Positions 45,417 through 54,480 are shown, counted from the first letter of the stretch. The stretch: DNA of 64,000 bases from Shewanella vesiculosa (GCF_021560015.1 NZ_CP073588.1:1674001-1738000), one strand, 5' to 3'. Notes: a model not told the origin generated them from the sequence alone. Numbers and translations: made by a program.

Positions 45417-46706
45417 ATGCACACAGAACTCACCTTAGCAGACATTGTTGCTCGTAAGCACTTTTTCTCGGTGCCATTAGATTATCAACAAAGTCCCAGT
45501 AAACAGATTACGGTTTTCGCTCGGGAAATTGTTAGTGTTGAAAACCAACATAAAAAACTGCCTTATTTAGTATTCTTTCAAGGTGGGCCAGGATTTGGTG
45601 CCGTCAGACCGATCAGCAATAACGGCTGGATAAAACGTGCGTTAACTGAATATAGAGTGTTATTGCTCGACCAGCGGGGCACCGGATTATCAAGCCCAAT
45701 CAATGCCACCAGCTTAAGTTATATGAACGCCACCGACCAGGCTGATTATTTAAGTTTTTTCCGTGCCGACAACATTATTCGCGATGCAGAATATATTAGA
45801 GCCAAACTATCCCCAGACCAACCTTGGAGTATTTTAGGCCAAAGCTTTGGTGGCTTTTGTGTGCTGCATTATTTGTCTGCCGCGCCTGAAGGCCTAAAAG
45901 AAGCCTACATTACTGGCGGCATACCTTCACTTAGCCGCCCTGCTGATGAAGTATATCAAGCGACATATCAACGAGTCATCGCCAAAAACAACGACTTTTT
46001 CAAACGCTTTAGTGATGCCCGCAGCTTAGTTGATAACTTAGCCAGCCACCTTTATCAAAACAAAGTGTACTTAGCCACAGGTGAATTACTGACAGTTGAA
46101 ATGTTGCAATTGTTAGGGATTAATTTAGGCATGGAACAAGGGCCAGAAGCGGTCTACTATTTGCTTGAACAAGCCTTAATCGAAACACCTCACGGTATTG
46201 ATGTTAATCCGTTATTTTTACATCAATTTAGTCATTTCCTCGACTACAGCACTAACCCTATTTTTGCTTTATTGCACGAATCTATTTACTGTCAACATAA
46301 GGCTTCAGCGTGGGCGGCCCATCGAGTGAGAGCGCAGTTTGAACAATTCAATTACCGTCCGAATAAGCCATTATTGTTTACAGGTGAAATGATTTACCCA
46401 TGGATGTTTGCTCAATTTGAAGCATTAATGCCATTACAACCTGCAGCCGACTTAATTGCGGCTAAGAAAGATTGGCCGGCTTTATATGACCTTGAAACGT
46501 TAGCGAATAATAAGGTTCCGGTAGCAGCCGCTATTTACAGCAACGACATGTTTGTCGAAATGCAATACAGTCTAGAAACCGCTAAGCAAGTCAACAATCT
46601 CAAGTATTGGCTCACCTCCGAATATGAACACAACGGCATCCGCATGGATGGCGAACGCATTCTTGATAAGCTTATTAGCCTCAACCGCGGTCATTGTTTA
46701 CGTTAA
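45417..46706 (+). CDS. Alpha/beta hydrolase, proline iminopeptidase-like (S33)
   Basis: This 429-residue protein matches the large prolyl aminopeptidase type. The oxyanion-hole segment is FFQGGPGFG (53-61), followed by DQRGTG (85-90) and the nucleophile Ser143 in GQSFGGFC. Near the C-terminus, VPVAAAIYSNDMFV supplies the Asp region and SEYEHNGIRMDG the catalytic His. It would release N-terminal proline or act as a general aminopeptidase in the cytoplasm; no signal peptide. It stands alone, divergent from the MBL hydrolase gene. Confidence 0.88.
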   Translation: MHTELTLADIVARKHFFSVPLDYQQSPSKQITVFAREIVSVENQHKKLPYLVFFQGGPGFGAVRPISNNGWIKRALTEYRVLLLDQRGTGLSSPINATSLSYMNATDQADYLSFFRADNIIRDAEYIRAKLSPDQPWSILGQSFGGFCVLHYLSAAPEGLKEAYITGGIPSLSRPADEVYQATYQRVIAKNNDFFKRFSDARSLVDNLASHLYQNKVYLATGELLTVEMLQLLGINLGMEQGPEAVYYLLEQALIETPHGIDVNPLFLHQFSHFLDYSTNPIFALLHESIYCQHKASAWAAHRVRAQFEQFNYRPNKPLLFTGEMIYPWMFAQFEALMPLQPAADLIAAKKDWPALYDLETLANNKVPVAAAIYSNDMFVEMQYSLETAKQVNNLKYWLTSEYEHNGIRMDGERILDKLISLNRGHCLR

Positions 46707-46801
46707 TGCATCAATCAACCAAGTTTGTGTGATGAAAATAAACTGGCATAAGCTTAACTAAAACAAAGCGATAAACCTAAAGTCACCGTCCGAAGAGTCA
46801 G

Positions 46802-46842
46802 AAATAGCATGATGAGAACCCTGTGGTAACATCATGCTATTT
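46802..46842. terminator. Candidate terminator hairpin after the peptidase gene
   Basis: Perfect 13-bp inverted repeat with a 15-base loop about 95 bases after the stop codon. The downstream T content is modest. Confidence 0.45.
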
Positions 46843-46951
46843 ATCACATATAACGGCGTCAGAAGCTTTTCACATCAGATGTACTCTCTGGGCTATGAGG
46901 TGATTGTTATTATGATATGGAAGATCAACACCTTGGCGGAATTGATGGAGT

Positions 46952-46987
46952 GATCAACAAGGGCAAGCAGTGTTCCCCTTGTTGATC
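46952..46987. repeat. 12-bp inverted repeat near the nitroreductase 3' end
   Basis: GATCAACAAGGG and CCCTTGTTGATC arms flank an 11-12-base loop. It could be a factor-assisted terminator for the nitroreductase or a processing hairpin. Confidence 0.45.
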
Positions 46988-47074
46988 CTCTGTGGGCGAA
47001 GCGCTACAACGTTAATATTTTCTAACCAAGGTTTGTTCGACATTGAAACGAATAAAATCAATATCAAAGCCTAT

Positions 47075-47731
47075 TTATACGACCTGTAATACTTGCTCTT
47101 TAGCCAAACGAGATTTAGGTAACTTAGCGTTATAGTCTTCATCCGAATGATGATAACCAAATGCTAATGCAACTTCACACACATAACCGCCAAGTTCTTC
47201 AGCAAAAATTTCACCTAGCAACTCACTGTCTACGCCTTCCATCGGCGTAGAATCAATACCAAGGCGAGCTAAAACATGCATAGTATTACCTAATGCTAAA
47301 TAGGTTTGTGACTTAGTCCATGCCGCATTGTTGCCCGCTTCATCAGTGTTTAAATCAACAAATGCGTATCCACCAAATGCAGCTTCGCGATCTTCAGGCT
47401 TAGTACGGCCATCGATAATGCCTTGATCAACCACTTTGGCATAATCTTCACGGGTATACTTAGGGTTATATGCAAACAATATGGTATGTGAGGCCGCTTT
47501 AGCATGCGGTTGGTTAAACTGAAACTTGTTAGCATAAGAGTCATGTAGGCGTTCTTTTGCTTGATCACTTTCAATCACGATAAATTTCCATGGTTGAGAG
47601 TTAATAGATGAAGGTGATAACACCATTGCGTCATAAATGATGGCTAAATCTTGTTGTGATACGCGCTTAGTCGCATCATAACGTTTGGCGGTGTAACGTT
47701 TTTCTAAATCAGTAATAATAGCGTTGGTCAT
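47075..47731 (-). CDS. Nitroreductase family flavoprotein (NfsB-like)
   Basis: An FMN-dependent NAD(P)H nitroreductase of about 218 residues. The start ATG at 47,731 has GGAG 8 bases upstream and gives MTNAIITDLEKRYTAKRYD. FMN-contact motifs are KRYDATKR near the N-terminus, SSINSQPWKF, and the later EGVDSELLGE and ALAFGYHHSDED. E. coli NfsB, the nearest well-known relative, reduces nitroaromatics and quinones. It is a single-gene unit; no regulator is adjacent. Confidence 0.9.
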   Translation of the reverse strand: MTNAIITDLEKRYTAKRYDATKRVSQQDLAIIYDAMVLSPSSINSQPWKFIVIESDQAKERLHDSYANKFQFNQPHAKAASHTILFAYNPKYTREDYAKVVDQGIIDGRTKPEDREAAFGGYAFVDLNTDEAGNNAAWTKSQTYLALGNTMHVLARLGIDSTPMEGVDSELLGEIFAEELGGYVCEVALAFGYHHSDEDYNAKLPKSRLAKEQVLQVV

Positions 47732-48164
47732 GTCAGACTCCATATTAATTTTAAACACTCAGAGAAAGAGTTAGCAGTGAAACGACATGTCGTAATGTTA
47801 TCGATTAACCTACAATCTGGCTCAATAGACTTGATACGAACAATATAAAACAGCAAAACAATATTAAAAAAATTGAGTAAATACACTATAAGACGGTTAT
47901 GGTGCCAAAACATGGGGTTTTCAAGGTTTATCACTAACTAAAGTTCGATTAGGCTATTCGACCAAACCGCCCAAAGAAACGATATACTGCGGGCATAAAG
48001 TCATTCAGATTTTCAATCCACCTAGCGACTTTAGCTGCCGCATACAGTGCCATGATGGCAAGGTTATCGGGTGTATTTTGCCATTAAGCAGACAAAGAAA
48101 AACAGCCAACAAATGTTAGCTGTTTAGATAAGCGTCATAGCCTTAAATATTAGCCATGCAGTAA
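47732..48164. other. Intergenic between the ModF-like gene and nitroreductase
   Basis: About 430 bases holding the ModF gene terminator (48,100-48,125) and the nitroreductase promoter region. No gene or repeat was otherwise recognised. Confidence 0.5.
48100..48125 (-). terminator. Terminator of the ModF-like gene
   Basis: Imperfect hairpin (AAACAGCCAACA / TGTTAGCTGTTT); reading the minus strand it is followed by TTTTTCTTT. Confidence 0.65.
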
Positions 48165-49586
48165 TTAGCTTTCAGTTACCACAGCACGATAGCCGCCTTG
48201 ATGTTCGTCGACGACAAACTCAATAAAGTGCTGAATACTATCAAGGCTATCTTCTTGATAATGTGACACATACAACAATTGGCTCAAGTGCTCTTTAGCG
48301 ATGAGTTCAAGGGCATTTTTAATCAATCTTCGGCCTAGGTAATCTAAGCCTTGGTAAGGCTCGTCAAGGATCAATAACGTTGGCTGTTTCACAATAGCGC
48401 GAGCAATGAGCAACAAGCGTTGCTGGCCATATTCTAATTGTCTAAAGGCCGTTTTACTCAACTGACCCATGTGTAAAATGGCTAACCATTCGGATGCGAT
48501 AGCTAACTGTTGTGCTGTCGGTTGTTGATACAAACCAATCGAGTCATAAAAGCCCGATACAATCACATCTAAGGCACTGCAATTAACTCTATACTGTAAA
48601 TGTAACGCTGATGACACCATGCCGATATGCTTTTTTATCTCCCAAATACTCTCGCCTGAGCCTCTTTTTTTACCAAAAATATCAATGTCGTTACTGTAAC
48701 ATTGTGGATGATCGCCAAAAATAAGCCCTAGCAAAGTACTTTTACCACAACCATTTGGGCCTTTAACTTGCCAATGTACGCCATTATCGATGCGCCAATT
48801 AACCCCAGAAAAAATCACTTTGTCACTGTAAGCCACTCGGCCATTGTGTAACTGAAAAACCGGATTTGCGAATAAGGGCTTATGTCTGTGACGACGAATA
48901 AGCGCCAACATATCTTCACTTTGTTGGCCTGATTGCGCCGTAAGTTGACTAATCAGCGGATGATTATCCCACTCAGTCTTAGTCATTATGCTGTCTAACG
49001 CGCCATGATTAAATATCGCAACATGCTCAATCCAGTCAGGCATATCCTCTTCACGTGACACGACCACCAGCATTTGTACCGTTTGCGATAACAACTGTAA
49101 ATATTGACTTAACGCTTGTCGATGGCCCACATCAAGCCCTGCATAAGGTTCGTCGAGGACTAAAAATGGTACTTGGTTTGCCACAGCACGGGCCAGCATG
49201 ACTCGGCGACTTTCACCGGTAGAAAGCTGAGTAAACTGGCTATCGCTTAACCGAGTGAGATCCAGCTGTTCTAATAAGCGCTTTGTCAGTGCGTGATCAT
49301 CACATTGGGTAAAGATCACCCCATAAACGCTAGTATTAGGGTCGATGTAGCCTAAAGCCTCGCTGTCATCTTGATCAAGAATCTGTTCGAGTAACAGCTG
49401 CTGTTCATGCAGTGATACCAAAGCGACCTGCGAGTAGTCAACACCCGATAGTATGCCAGAATAGGCCAAAGCGTTATCTTGTGCTTGCTGAGTCAATAAC
49501 TGGCCCAATATGGCGCCTAAATCACCTTCGGTACTAAACACGCCCCAAGATTGTTGTGATTCAATGAGCCAATCTTCAATGTTCAT
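48165..49586 (-). CDS. modF: ModF/PhrA-like tandem ABC ATPase with degenerate first P-loop
   Basis: A 473-residue protein with two ABC domains, aligning end to end with E. coli ModF, a molybdenum-linked ATPase of unclear role. The C-terminal domain is complete: KGPNGCGKSTLL, LEYGQQRLLLIARA, LLILDEPYQGLD. The N-terminal domain keeps LSTGESRRVMLARAV and FLVLDEPYAGLD, but where ModF has GSNGSGKSAL this protein reads STEGDLGAILG (about residues 18-28). The Walker A lysine is therefore missing. No transmembrane segment. The nearby molybdenum-hydroxylase operon (4-9 kb away) could be a functional connection, but there is no linkage by operon. Confidence 0.85.
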   Translation of the reverse strand: MNIEDWLIESQQSWGVFSTEGDLGAILGQLLTQQAQDNALAYSGILSGVDYSQVALVSLHEQQLLLEQILDQDDSEALGYIDPNTSVYGVIFTQCDDHALTKRLLEQLDLTRLSDSQFTQLSTGESRRVMLARAVANQVPFLVLDEPYAGLDVGHRQALSQYLQLLSQTVQMLVVVSREEDMPDWIEHVAIFNHGALDSIMTKTEWDNHPLISQLTAQSGQQSEDMLALIRRHRHKPLFANPVFQLHNGRVAYSDKVIFSGVNWRIDNGVHWQVKGPNGCGKSTLLGLIFGDHPQCYSNDIDIFGKKRGSGESIWEIKKHIGMVSSALHLQYRVNCSALDVIVSGFYDSIGLYQQPTAQQLAIASEWLAILHMGQLSKTAFRQLEYGQQRLLLIARAIVKQPTLLILDEPYQGLDYLGRRLIKNALELIAKEHLSQLLYVSHYQEDSLDSIQHFIEFVVDEHQGGYRAVVTES

Positions 49587-49723
49587 GGTGACACTAGACG
49601 AACGGCATTGCAGCTGAATAAACCGAATTTCATTGTGGCGCTTATCCCTGTCTATTAATACTGATTCTTCACCAGAGTTTATCTTCTGAGTGTCTCACAG
49701 GAGTCTTAAAAAAATCGACAAAA

Positions 49724-49749
49724 AAAGTAGAACATTTTGGTTCTACTTT
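49724..49749 (-). terminator. Minus-strand terminator without an annotated gene in front
   Basis: AAAGTAGAAC / GTTCTACTTT arms with a 6-base loop; on the minus strand the hairpin is followed by a T7 run. It begins about 10 bases after the stop of the small ORF remnant at 49,760. Confidence 0.75.
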
Positions 49750-49759
49750 GCGATTAAAA

Positions 49760-49967
49760 TCACTTCAGTTGATCACACTGACGATTATTCACGAAAACGG
49801 CCATTTCATGTAGCGTAGATTCAATTATCGCACCCTCTGCCATTGCTACATAATCAGCTTAATACTAAGTCTGCATAGACTTGGCATAATTCACGGCTCG
49901 GCCAGATTTCATAAAACATAAAATCAGCCTGGTTAGCATCACCTTGCTGTATCGTGTTTATTGCTCC
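49760..49967 (-). pseudogene. Small unrecognised ORF, frameshifted, followed by its own terminator
   Basis: Reading the minus strand, a frame after a stop at 49,970 encodes ...ANQADFMFYEIWPSREL, then CQVYADLVLS and stops. The next frame continues with ADYVAMAEGAIIESTLHEM, then AVFVNNRQCDQLK and a stop at 49,760-49,762. Removing one T of TT at 49,859-49,860 joins them as YADLVLADYVAMAEG, a protein-like sequence of about 68 residues (52 from the ATG at 49,919). A strong terminator follows immediately. No family was recognised. It may be a small real gene with a sequencing indel or the 3' end of a decayed gene. Confidence 0.4.
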
Positions 49968-50379
49968 TCAAACTTGTATTTTGCCTACTCAAGCTTGCTC
50001 CTCTACTTTTGAGAAGATGTGAATAGGTTACTGGCAATAATCTTTCTTTGACACCTGACTGTTTTAAACCATGTCGTCGCAAGTGAAGTCTGGAAAATCA
50101 ACAATGTGCCAAGGCCGATTTTTAGGGCTATGTCTAAAGCGTATGTATCTTTTAGTAACATCAATTATGACTGCCCCTTAAAAGCGCTCGATTAGACAAA
50201 TTTTAGTGGTTTAACATTTTTGTCCACTGTTTGTATTTTAGTAAATAAAAAGTTCAATATGTCTCATTAGGGAAGCAATGGGTTATACATAACACTCCTT
50301 TTAAGCCTAAAAGTTAATATTTATCTTTGACTGTAAAAACCACATAACTAGAGATGTATACATTTAATACCCAAACATC

Positions 50380-50391
50380 ATTGTCGACAAT
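50380..50391. promoter_or_regulatory. Operator-like palindrome, copy 1
   Basis: ATTGTCGACAAT is a perfect 12-bp palindrome, identical to copy 2 61 bases downstream. The form (TTGTCGACAA) resembles sites of GntR-family (FCD-type) regulators; the regulator is not in this window. Confidence 0.55.
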
Positions 50392-50440
50392 AATTATATA
50401 TTTAACCTAAATAAAGTGTTAATCTCTAATATAAATTAAC

Positions 50441-50452
50441 ATTGTCGACAAT
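50441..50452. promoter_or_regulatory. Operator-like palindrome, copy 2
   Basis: Second identical ATTGTCGACAAT, ending 13 bases before the ATG of the PQ-loop-like gene. It overlaps where the ribosome site or promoter downstream edge would be. Centre-to-centre spacing of 61 bp is close to six helical turns, allowing looping. Confidence 0.55.
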
Positions 50453-50465
50453 ATGGTAGTAAAAC

Positions 50466-51149
50466 ATGTGGTACAACATCTTTGGAAGTATCAATACACT
50501 TTTTATTTTCGTGAGCTTATATGGGATATATGCACAACTAAATAAAATTTGGCTCCGCTCTCAAAATGGTGAGAAGCATCCAACTGACGTTTTATCTCAA
50601 AACCAATTTACGGTTAGTTTTCTTGCATATTTTTCTTTTTTTGTTTACGGATATAGCATTGAACCCTTCAATCATTACATCGTCTGGCCAAGGCTAGCGG
50701 CCTCTCTAATGGTTGCAGCTATACTGTTTGAAATGTGGAAGGACAGAAGATCTGGTTCGGCTTTATCATGTCTTATCTTGATATATGCAAGCTTCATGTT
50801 AGGTGGCGTAGGATTGGCACTTAACGACACGATGCATGATGATAGTAAGAATATTTCTACTATATTAATTTTAGCTGTCACTGTATTTTTAGCTCAAGGA
50901 TATGTTCATCAAATTAGATTAATACTAAAATCAGGCCATACTGGCGCTGTTGATATCCGTATGAGTCAATTTATTCTATTGATGGATATATCAACTATCG
51001 CATTTTCTTGTGCTATAGGCCTAAAAGAAAGTTGGCCGTTATTAACTTTAGCTTGTGTAAGCGGAGTCACTAAACTGGTTATAATGTATTTGTTTCATTG
51101 GGTTAAAGTAAGCTCTACTGCGAAGTTGAGACGAGCTGAATCATATTAA
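50466..51149 (+). CDS. Unrecognised multi-pass membrane protein, PQ-loop/SWEET-like
   Basis: A 227-residue protein with about seven hydrophobic segments and almost no long soluble parts. The N-terminal half has GIYAQLNKIWLRSQNG and the second half QGYVHQIRLILKSGHTGAVD followed by FILLMDISTIAFSCAIG. These Gln-containing loop patterns are reminiscent of PQ-loop (SWEET, KDEL-receptor-like) small-molecule carriers. I could not assign a family with certainty. The gene stands alone, behind two 12-bp palindromes, so it is probably controlled by a specific repressor responding to its substrate. No clear ribosome site was seen. Confidence 0.6.
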   Translation: MWYNIFGSINTLFIFVSLYGIYAQLNKIWLRSQNGEKHPTDVLSQNQFTVSFLAYFSFFVYGYSIEPFNHYIVWPRLAASLMVAAILFEMWKDRRSGSALSCLILIYASFMLGGVGLALNDTMHDDSKNISTILILAVTVFLAQGYVHQIRLILKSGHTGAVDIRMSQFILLMDISTIAFSCAIGLKESWPLLTLACVSGVTKLVIMYLFHWVKVSSTAKLRRAESY

Positions 51150-51264
51150 CCATCATAAGAGCTGTATGCCTGTTGGTTAATTTCAATTAATGATTACCTA
51201 AAAATATATGCACACCGCCATCATTAACGGCTCTCATTAGCGATTTTCACCGATTGCCACCCTG

Positions 51265-53234
51265 TTAACTTTTCGCTTTAGTTTTCTTTTTATATGGCTT
51301 TTTAAAGCTGCGCTTTGGTGCACTGCTGGCAACACCTTGTAATGCAGAAGGTAATTGACTCGATGCTTGGGTAATTAGGTTATCTAATTGGCTGAGTAAT
51401 GGCTGCATAAACGCATCATACTTAAGCCTTTTTTGACTGATGGCATCGAGGCTATTTTCCCATAATGCGGTCATGTCTGGTGTGGTTGCAGATTCAGGTA
51501 AACTGCGGATCAAACCAACACCCACAGGTGTAGCCAGTATTGATTTACCTTGGCGAACTAAATAACCGCGCTTAAACAGTAATTCAATAATCCCAGCACG
51601 AGTCGCTTCAGTGCCTAAACCATCAGTTTCTTTAAGAATTTTCTTAATATCGCTGTTTGTCACATAACGGCTAATGCCAGTCATCGCGCGCCTAATAATG
51701 TCGCGTCGGTAAAATGCTTCGGCGCTTGAGTCATTTTTTCTAGTAATTCACCACGCTCACATTGGAGTATTTGCCCTTTAACCAGCGGCGGTAATGATTG
51801 TACCGTGTCGTCGTTATCATCATCGCTGCTAGTTGAACTAGAATTAGAACTCGCTTGATTTACTGCAGCCGACCGCTTATACAGTTGTTTCCAGCCTAAG
51901 CTTTTGTCTTGACGCGCTTTAGTGGTAAACAAGCCTCCAGCAATAGTCACTTCCACAGCAGTTTCAGCATACATATAAGCTGGATAAAACTGGGCTAAAT
52001 ATTGCCTCGCAACGTGTTGGTATAACTTGGCTTCGTTACTGGATAACGATGACAAATTAGCAACTTTCTCTGTGGGTATAATGGCATGGTGAGCATCGAC
52101 TTTACTGTCATCCCAAGCTTTAGACTTAAGCTTGGCATTTGGTGCCTCACAACCATCAACTAATGCAGCAGCACCTTTGAGTACCGCGTCCAATACTTTT
52201 GGTGCCAAAGCATGTTGCTCTTTAGGTAAATAGCGACTGTCTGAACGCGGATAGGTAATTAATTTATGACGCTCATACAAACTTTGGCAAGTATCAAGTA
52301 CCTCTTTTGCCGAGAGGCCAAAACGTTTAGCTGCGTCTATTTGCAATGCTGATAAGCTATAGGGTAATGGTGGATTTTGGCGCTTATCTTTGGCTTCAAG
52401 TTTAGTCACTTGCGCTGGTTGACCATTAATACGAGCAACGACATTTTCAGCTAAGCCTTTGGCTAACACTCTGCCATCTTCATCCATGTATGGTTGGCAT
52501 GCTTCACTCGGTTGCCATTTGGCGGTAAAGGTTTGTTGCTGATCGGTAACCAGATGGGCCAGCACTTCATAAAAAGACTTTGGCTTGAAATTGGCAATCT
52601 CATCATCGCGGCGCACCACTAAGCCAAGCAAAGGCGTTTGCACTCGGCCAACAGACAACACGCCTTGGTAACCCACTTTGCGCCCTTGAATGGTATAAGC
52701 ACGAGTCATGTTCATGCCATATAGCCAATCAGCGCGGCTGCGGGCTAATGCAGAAGTCGATAAAGGAATAAACTCACGATTACTGCGTAACTGCCCTAAC
52801 GCACGTTTGACTGCTTGTGGATTTAAATCACTAATTAATAGTCGCTGAACTTGATTGAGCTTGTCACCCTTGACGCCTAAATAAGCAATCACTTCATCCA
52901 CCAGCAACTGCCCTTCACGGTCTGGATCGCCAGCATTAATGATTGCTGAGGCTTGCTTAACCAGTTTACGCAGCACAGTAAGTTGACTGCGAGTTTTGGT
53001 TTTAGGCATGAGCTTCCACGTTTGTGGCACTATGGGCAAATGTTCGAGCTTCCATGATTTAAACGCATCATCGTAAGCATCAGGTTCGGCTTGCTCCAAT
53101 AAATGGCCAATACACCATGACACGCAATCACCATTGGCGGCAGTGATAAAGCCATCACCTTTTTTATGTGGTTTTGGCAGAACATCGGCAATAGCACGAC
53201 CGAGACTGGGTTTTTCAGCAATATATAGAATCAT
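51265..53234 (-). pseudogene. topB: DNA topoisomerase III, one frameshift as sequenced
   Basis: TopB is a type IA topoisomerase that decatenates DNA. The first frame has TOPRIM ([32 protein letters not shown]) and the active tyrosine in [13 protein letters not shown]. It ends at [10 protein letters not shown]; the next frame continues with [17 protein letters not shown] and [17 protein letters not shown]. The change occurs in the alternating CG tract at 51,685-51,691, where two extra bases (one CG unit) would explain it. Removing them gives 655 residues, as in E. coli (653). The C-terminus is lysine-rich. The gene is divergent from the methyltransferase gene. Confidence 0.9.
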
Positions 53235-53411
53235 AATCCATTATTAGGGTGCTAAAGTTCAATTAGATAAAACTCAATGGCACCGCTTAACTGTATAAAT
53301 TTACAGTATAGATTAGCGCTAAATACGCCAAGCTGCAAATACGAAATAATTCACCACTTATATCGTCAAAATATTACAATACGCAGCTTAAATCCCAAAC
53401 ACGATGAACAG

Positions 53412-54176
53412 ATGAAACTCGGCCAGCGTTTAGCACAAATCAACAGTATGATCCCCATGGGTTATAGCCATATTTGGGATTGTTGTTGCGACCATGGATT
53501 TCTTGGTGCGGCATTACTTGATAGGCATGCAGCAAACACGATCCATTTTGTCGATATTGTGCCGGCATTAATGCAGCAGCTAACCGCTAAGCTTGAACTT
53601 TTTTACCCATTGCAAACTGCCAATCAATGGCAAGTACATTGTGTCGATGTGTCAGCGATACCTCTGGAGCAAGACGAGCAAACCCCATTAGTGATCATTG
53701 CTGGTATTGGCGGAGATTTGATGATCGAGTTAGTGAATACACTTTGCCAATTGCACCCTAACCGTCAAATTGATTTTATCTTGTGTCCGGTCCATCACCA
53801 GTACGAACTTCGCCACCAACTCATTGAACTTGATTGCCGTTTAATTGATGAAAAACTGATTGAAGAAAATCGCCGCTTTTATGAAATTATCCATGTGAGG
53901 CGTGACAGTCCATCATCACGAATAGCAGGTGATAGTGAAAGTGATAGTTCTACCACTAAGATTAGCGCTGTGGGCGATAAATTTTGGCAATGTAACAATG
54001 ACCACGAGCGCAATATTGCTATACGATATTTACACAAAGTGCTGACTCACTATCAAAAAATAACCCTGTCGAATCCGCAAAAAGCATCACAGGCGTTGCA
54101 AGATTATCTAGCAATTAAAGCACAAGTCGAGCGTAAAGAACGGACGTCGACCTCCGAGTGTACGGCGCTATTTTAG
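53412..54176 (+). CDS. tRNA (adenine22-N1)-methyltransferase-like protein (TrmK family)
   Basis: The frame opens at 53,277, but the family start MKLGQRLAQINSMIP is the ATG at 53,412, giving 254 residues. SAM-binding Rossmann motifs are HIWDCCCDHGFLGAALL and IIAGIGGDLMIELV, and FILCPVHHQYELRHQL matches TrmK/COG2384. In Bacillus TrmK methylates A22 of tRNA; the gammaproteobacterial homologues are less studied. The usual DxGxDHG motif reads DCCCDHG here. It is followed by a repeat region with no obvious terminator. Confidence 0.8.
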   Translation: MKLGQRLAQINSMIPMGYSHIWDCCCDHGFLGAALLDRHAANTIHFVDIVPALMQQLTAKLELFYPLQTANQWQVHCVDVSAIPLEQDEQTPLVIIAGIGGDLMIELVNTLCQLHPNRQIDFILCPVHHQYELRHQLIELDCRLIDEKLIEENRRFYEIIHVRRDSPSSRIAGDSESDSSTTKISAVGDKFWQCNNDHERNIAIRYLHKVLTHYQKITLSNPQKASQALQDYLAIKAQVERKERTSTSECTALF

Positions 54177-54222
54177 AAGCAGGATCCCGGCTCAAAAGCA
54201 TTACCGAGATGACGGTAAAAGG

Positions 54223-54480
54223 AATCATATCTGGTTGACGATAAAAGTAATCGCTATCTGATTGAAAGTGTAGAAAATATATTCATTTGACGATTAAAGC
54301 CATCTATATCTGATTGAAGGTATAGCAGACATATTCGTTTGACGATGAAAGCAATCGATATCGGATTGATGCTGTAATAATCATATCTGGTTGCGGTGAT
54401 AGCAATCGCTATATGATTGAAGGCGTCCTAATGATGTCTGATAGAAGGTGTAGACAATATTGCTGGATGGTCATATATGA
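54223..54480. repeat. Degenerate tandem repeat array, 26-bp units paired as 52-bp
   Basis: About ten consecutive units of 26 bases (one of 25) can be aligned, starting at 54,223, 54,249, 54,275, 54,301, 54,327, 54,353, 54,379, 54,404, 54,430 and 54,456. Alternate units look alike: odd ones read AATCATATCTGGTTGACGAT-like, even ones AATCGCTATCTGATTGAAAG-like, so the true period is 52. There are no unique spacers, so this is not CRISPR. Function unknown. Confidence 0.8.

Larger units (their letters stand above)
46707..47074. other. Convergent intergenic region, peptidase / nitroreductase
   Basis: About 370 bases containing two strong inverted repeats: a 13-bp stem AAATAGCATGATG (46,802-46,842) and a 12-bp stem GATCAACAAGGG (46,952-46,987). 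Neither is followed by a long T-run. No gene was recognised. Confidence 0.5.
49587..50465. other. Intergenic region with ORF remnant, terminator and paired palindromes
   Basis: About 880 bases. On the minus strand, 49,760-49,967 carries a short coding-looking frame with one apparent shift, followed by a terminator. At the right end, two identical 12-bp palindromes precede the PQ-loop-like gene. The middle, 49,970-50,350, is not explained; a 36-codon plus-strand frame at 50,071-50,181 has no support. Confidence 0.5.

Noticed and set aside
50071..50181. 36-codon plus-strand frame in the spacer before the PQ-loop-like gene
   Set aside because: Composition and length fit chance; no ribosome-binding site or family.
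54223..54480. Possible CRISPR array
   Set aside because: Units are contiguous and degenerate over their whole length, with no conserved repeat separated by unique spacers and no cas genes nearby.
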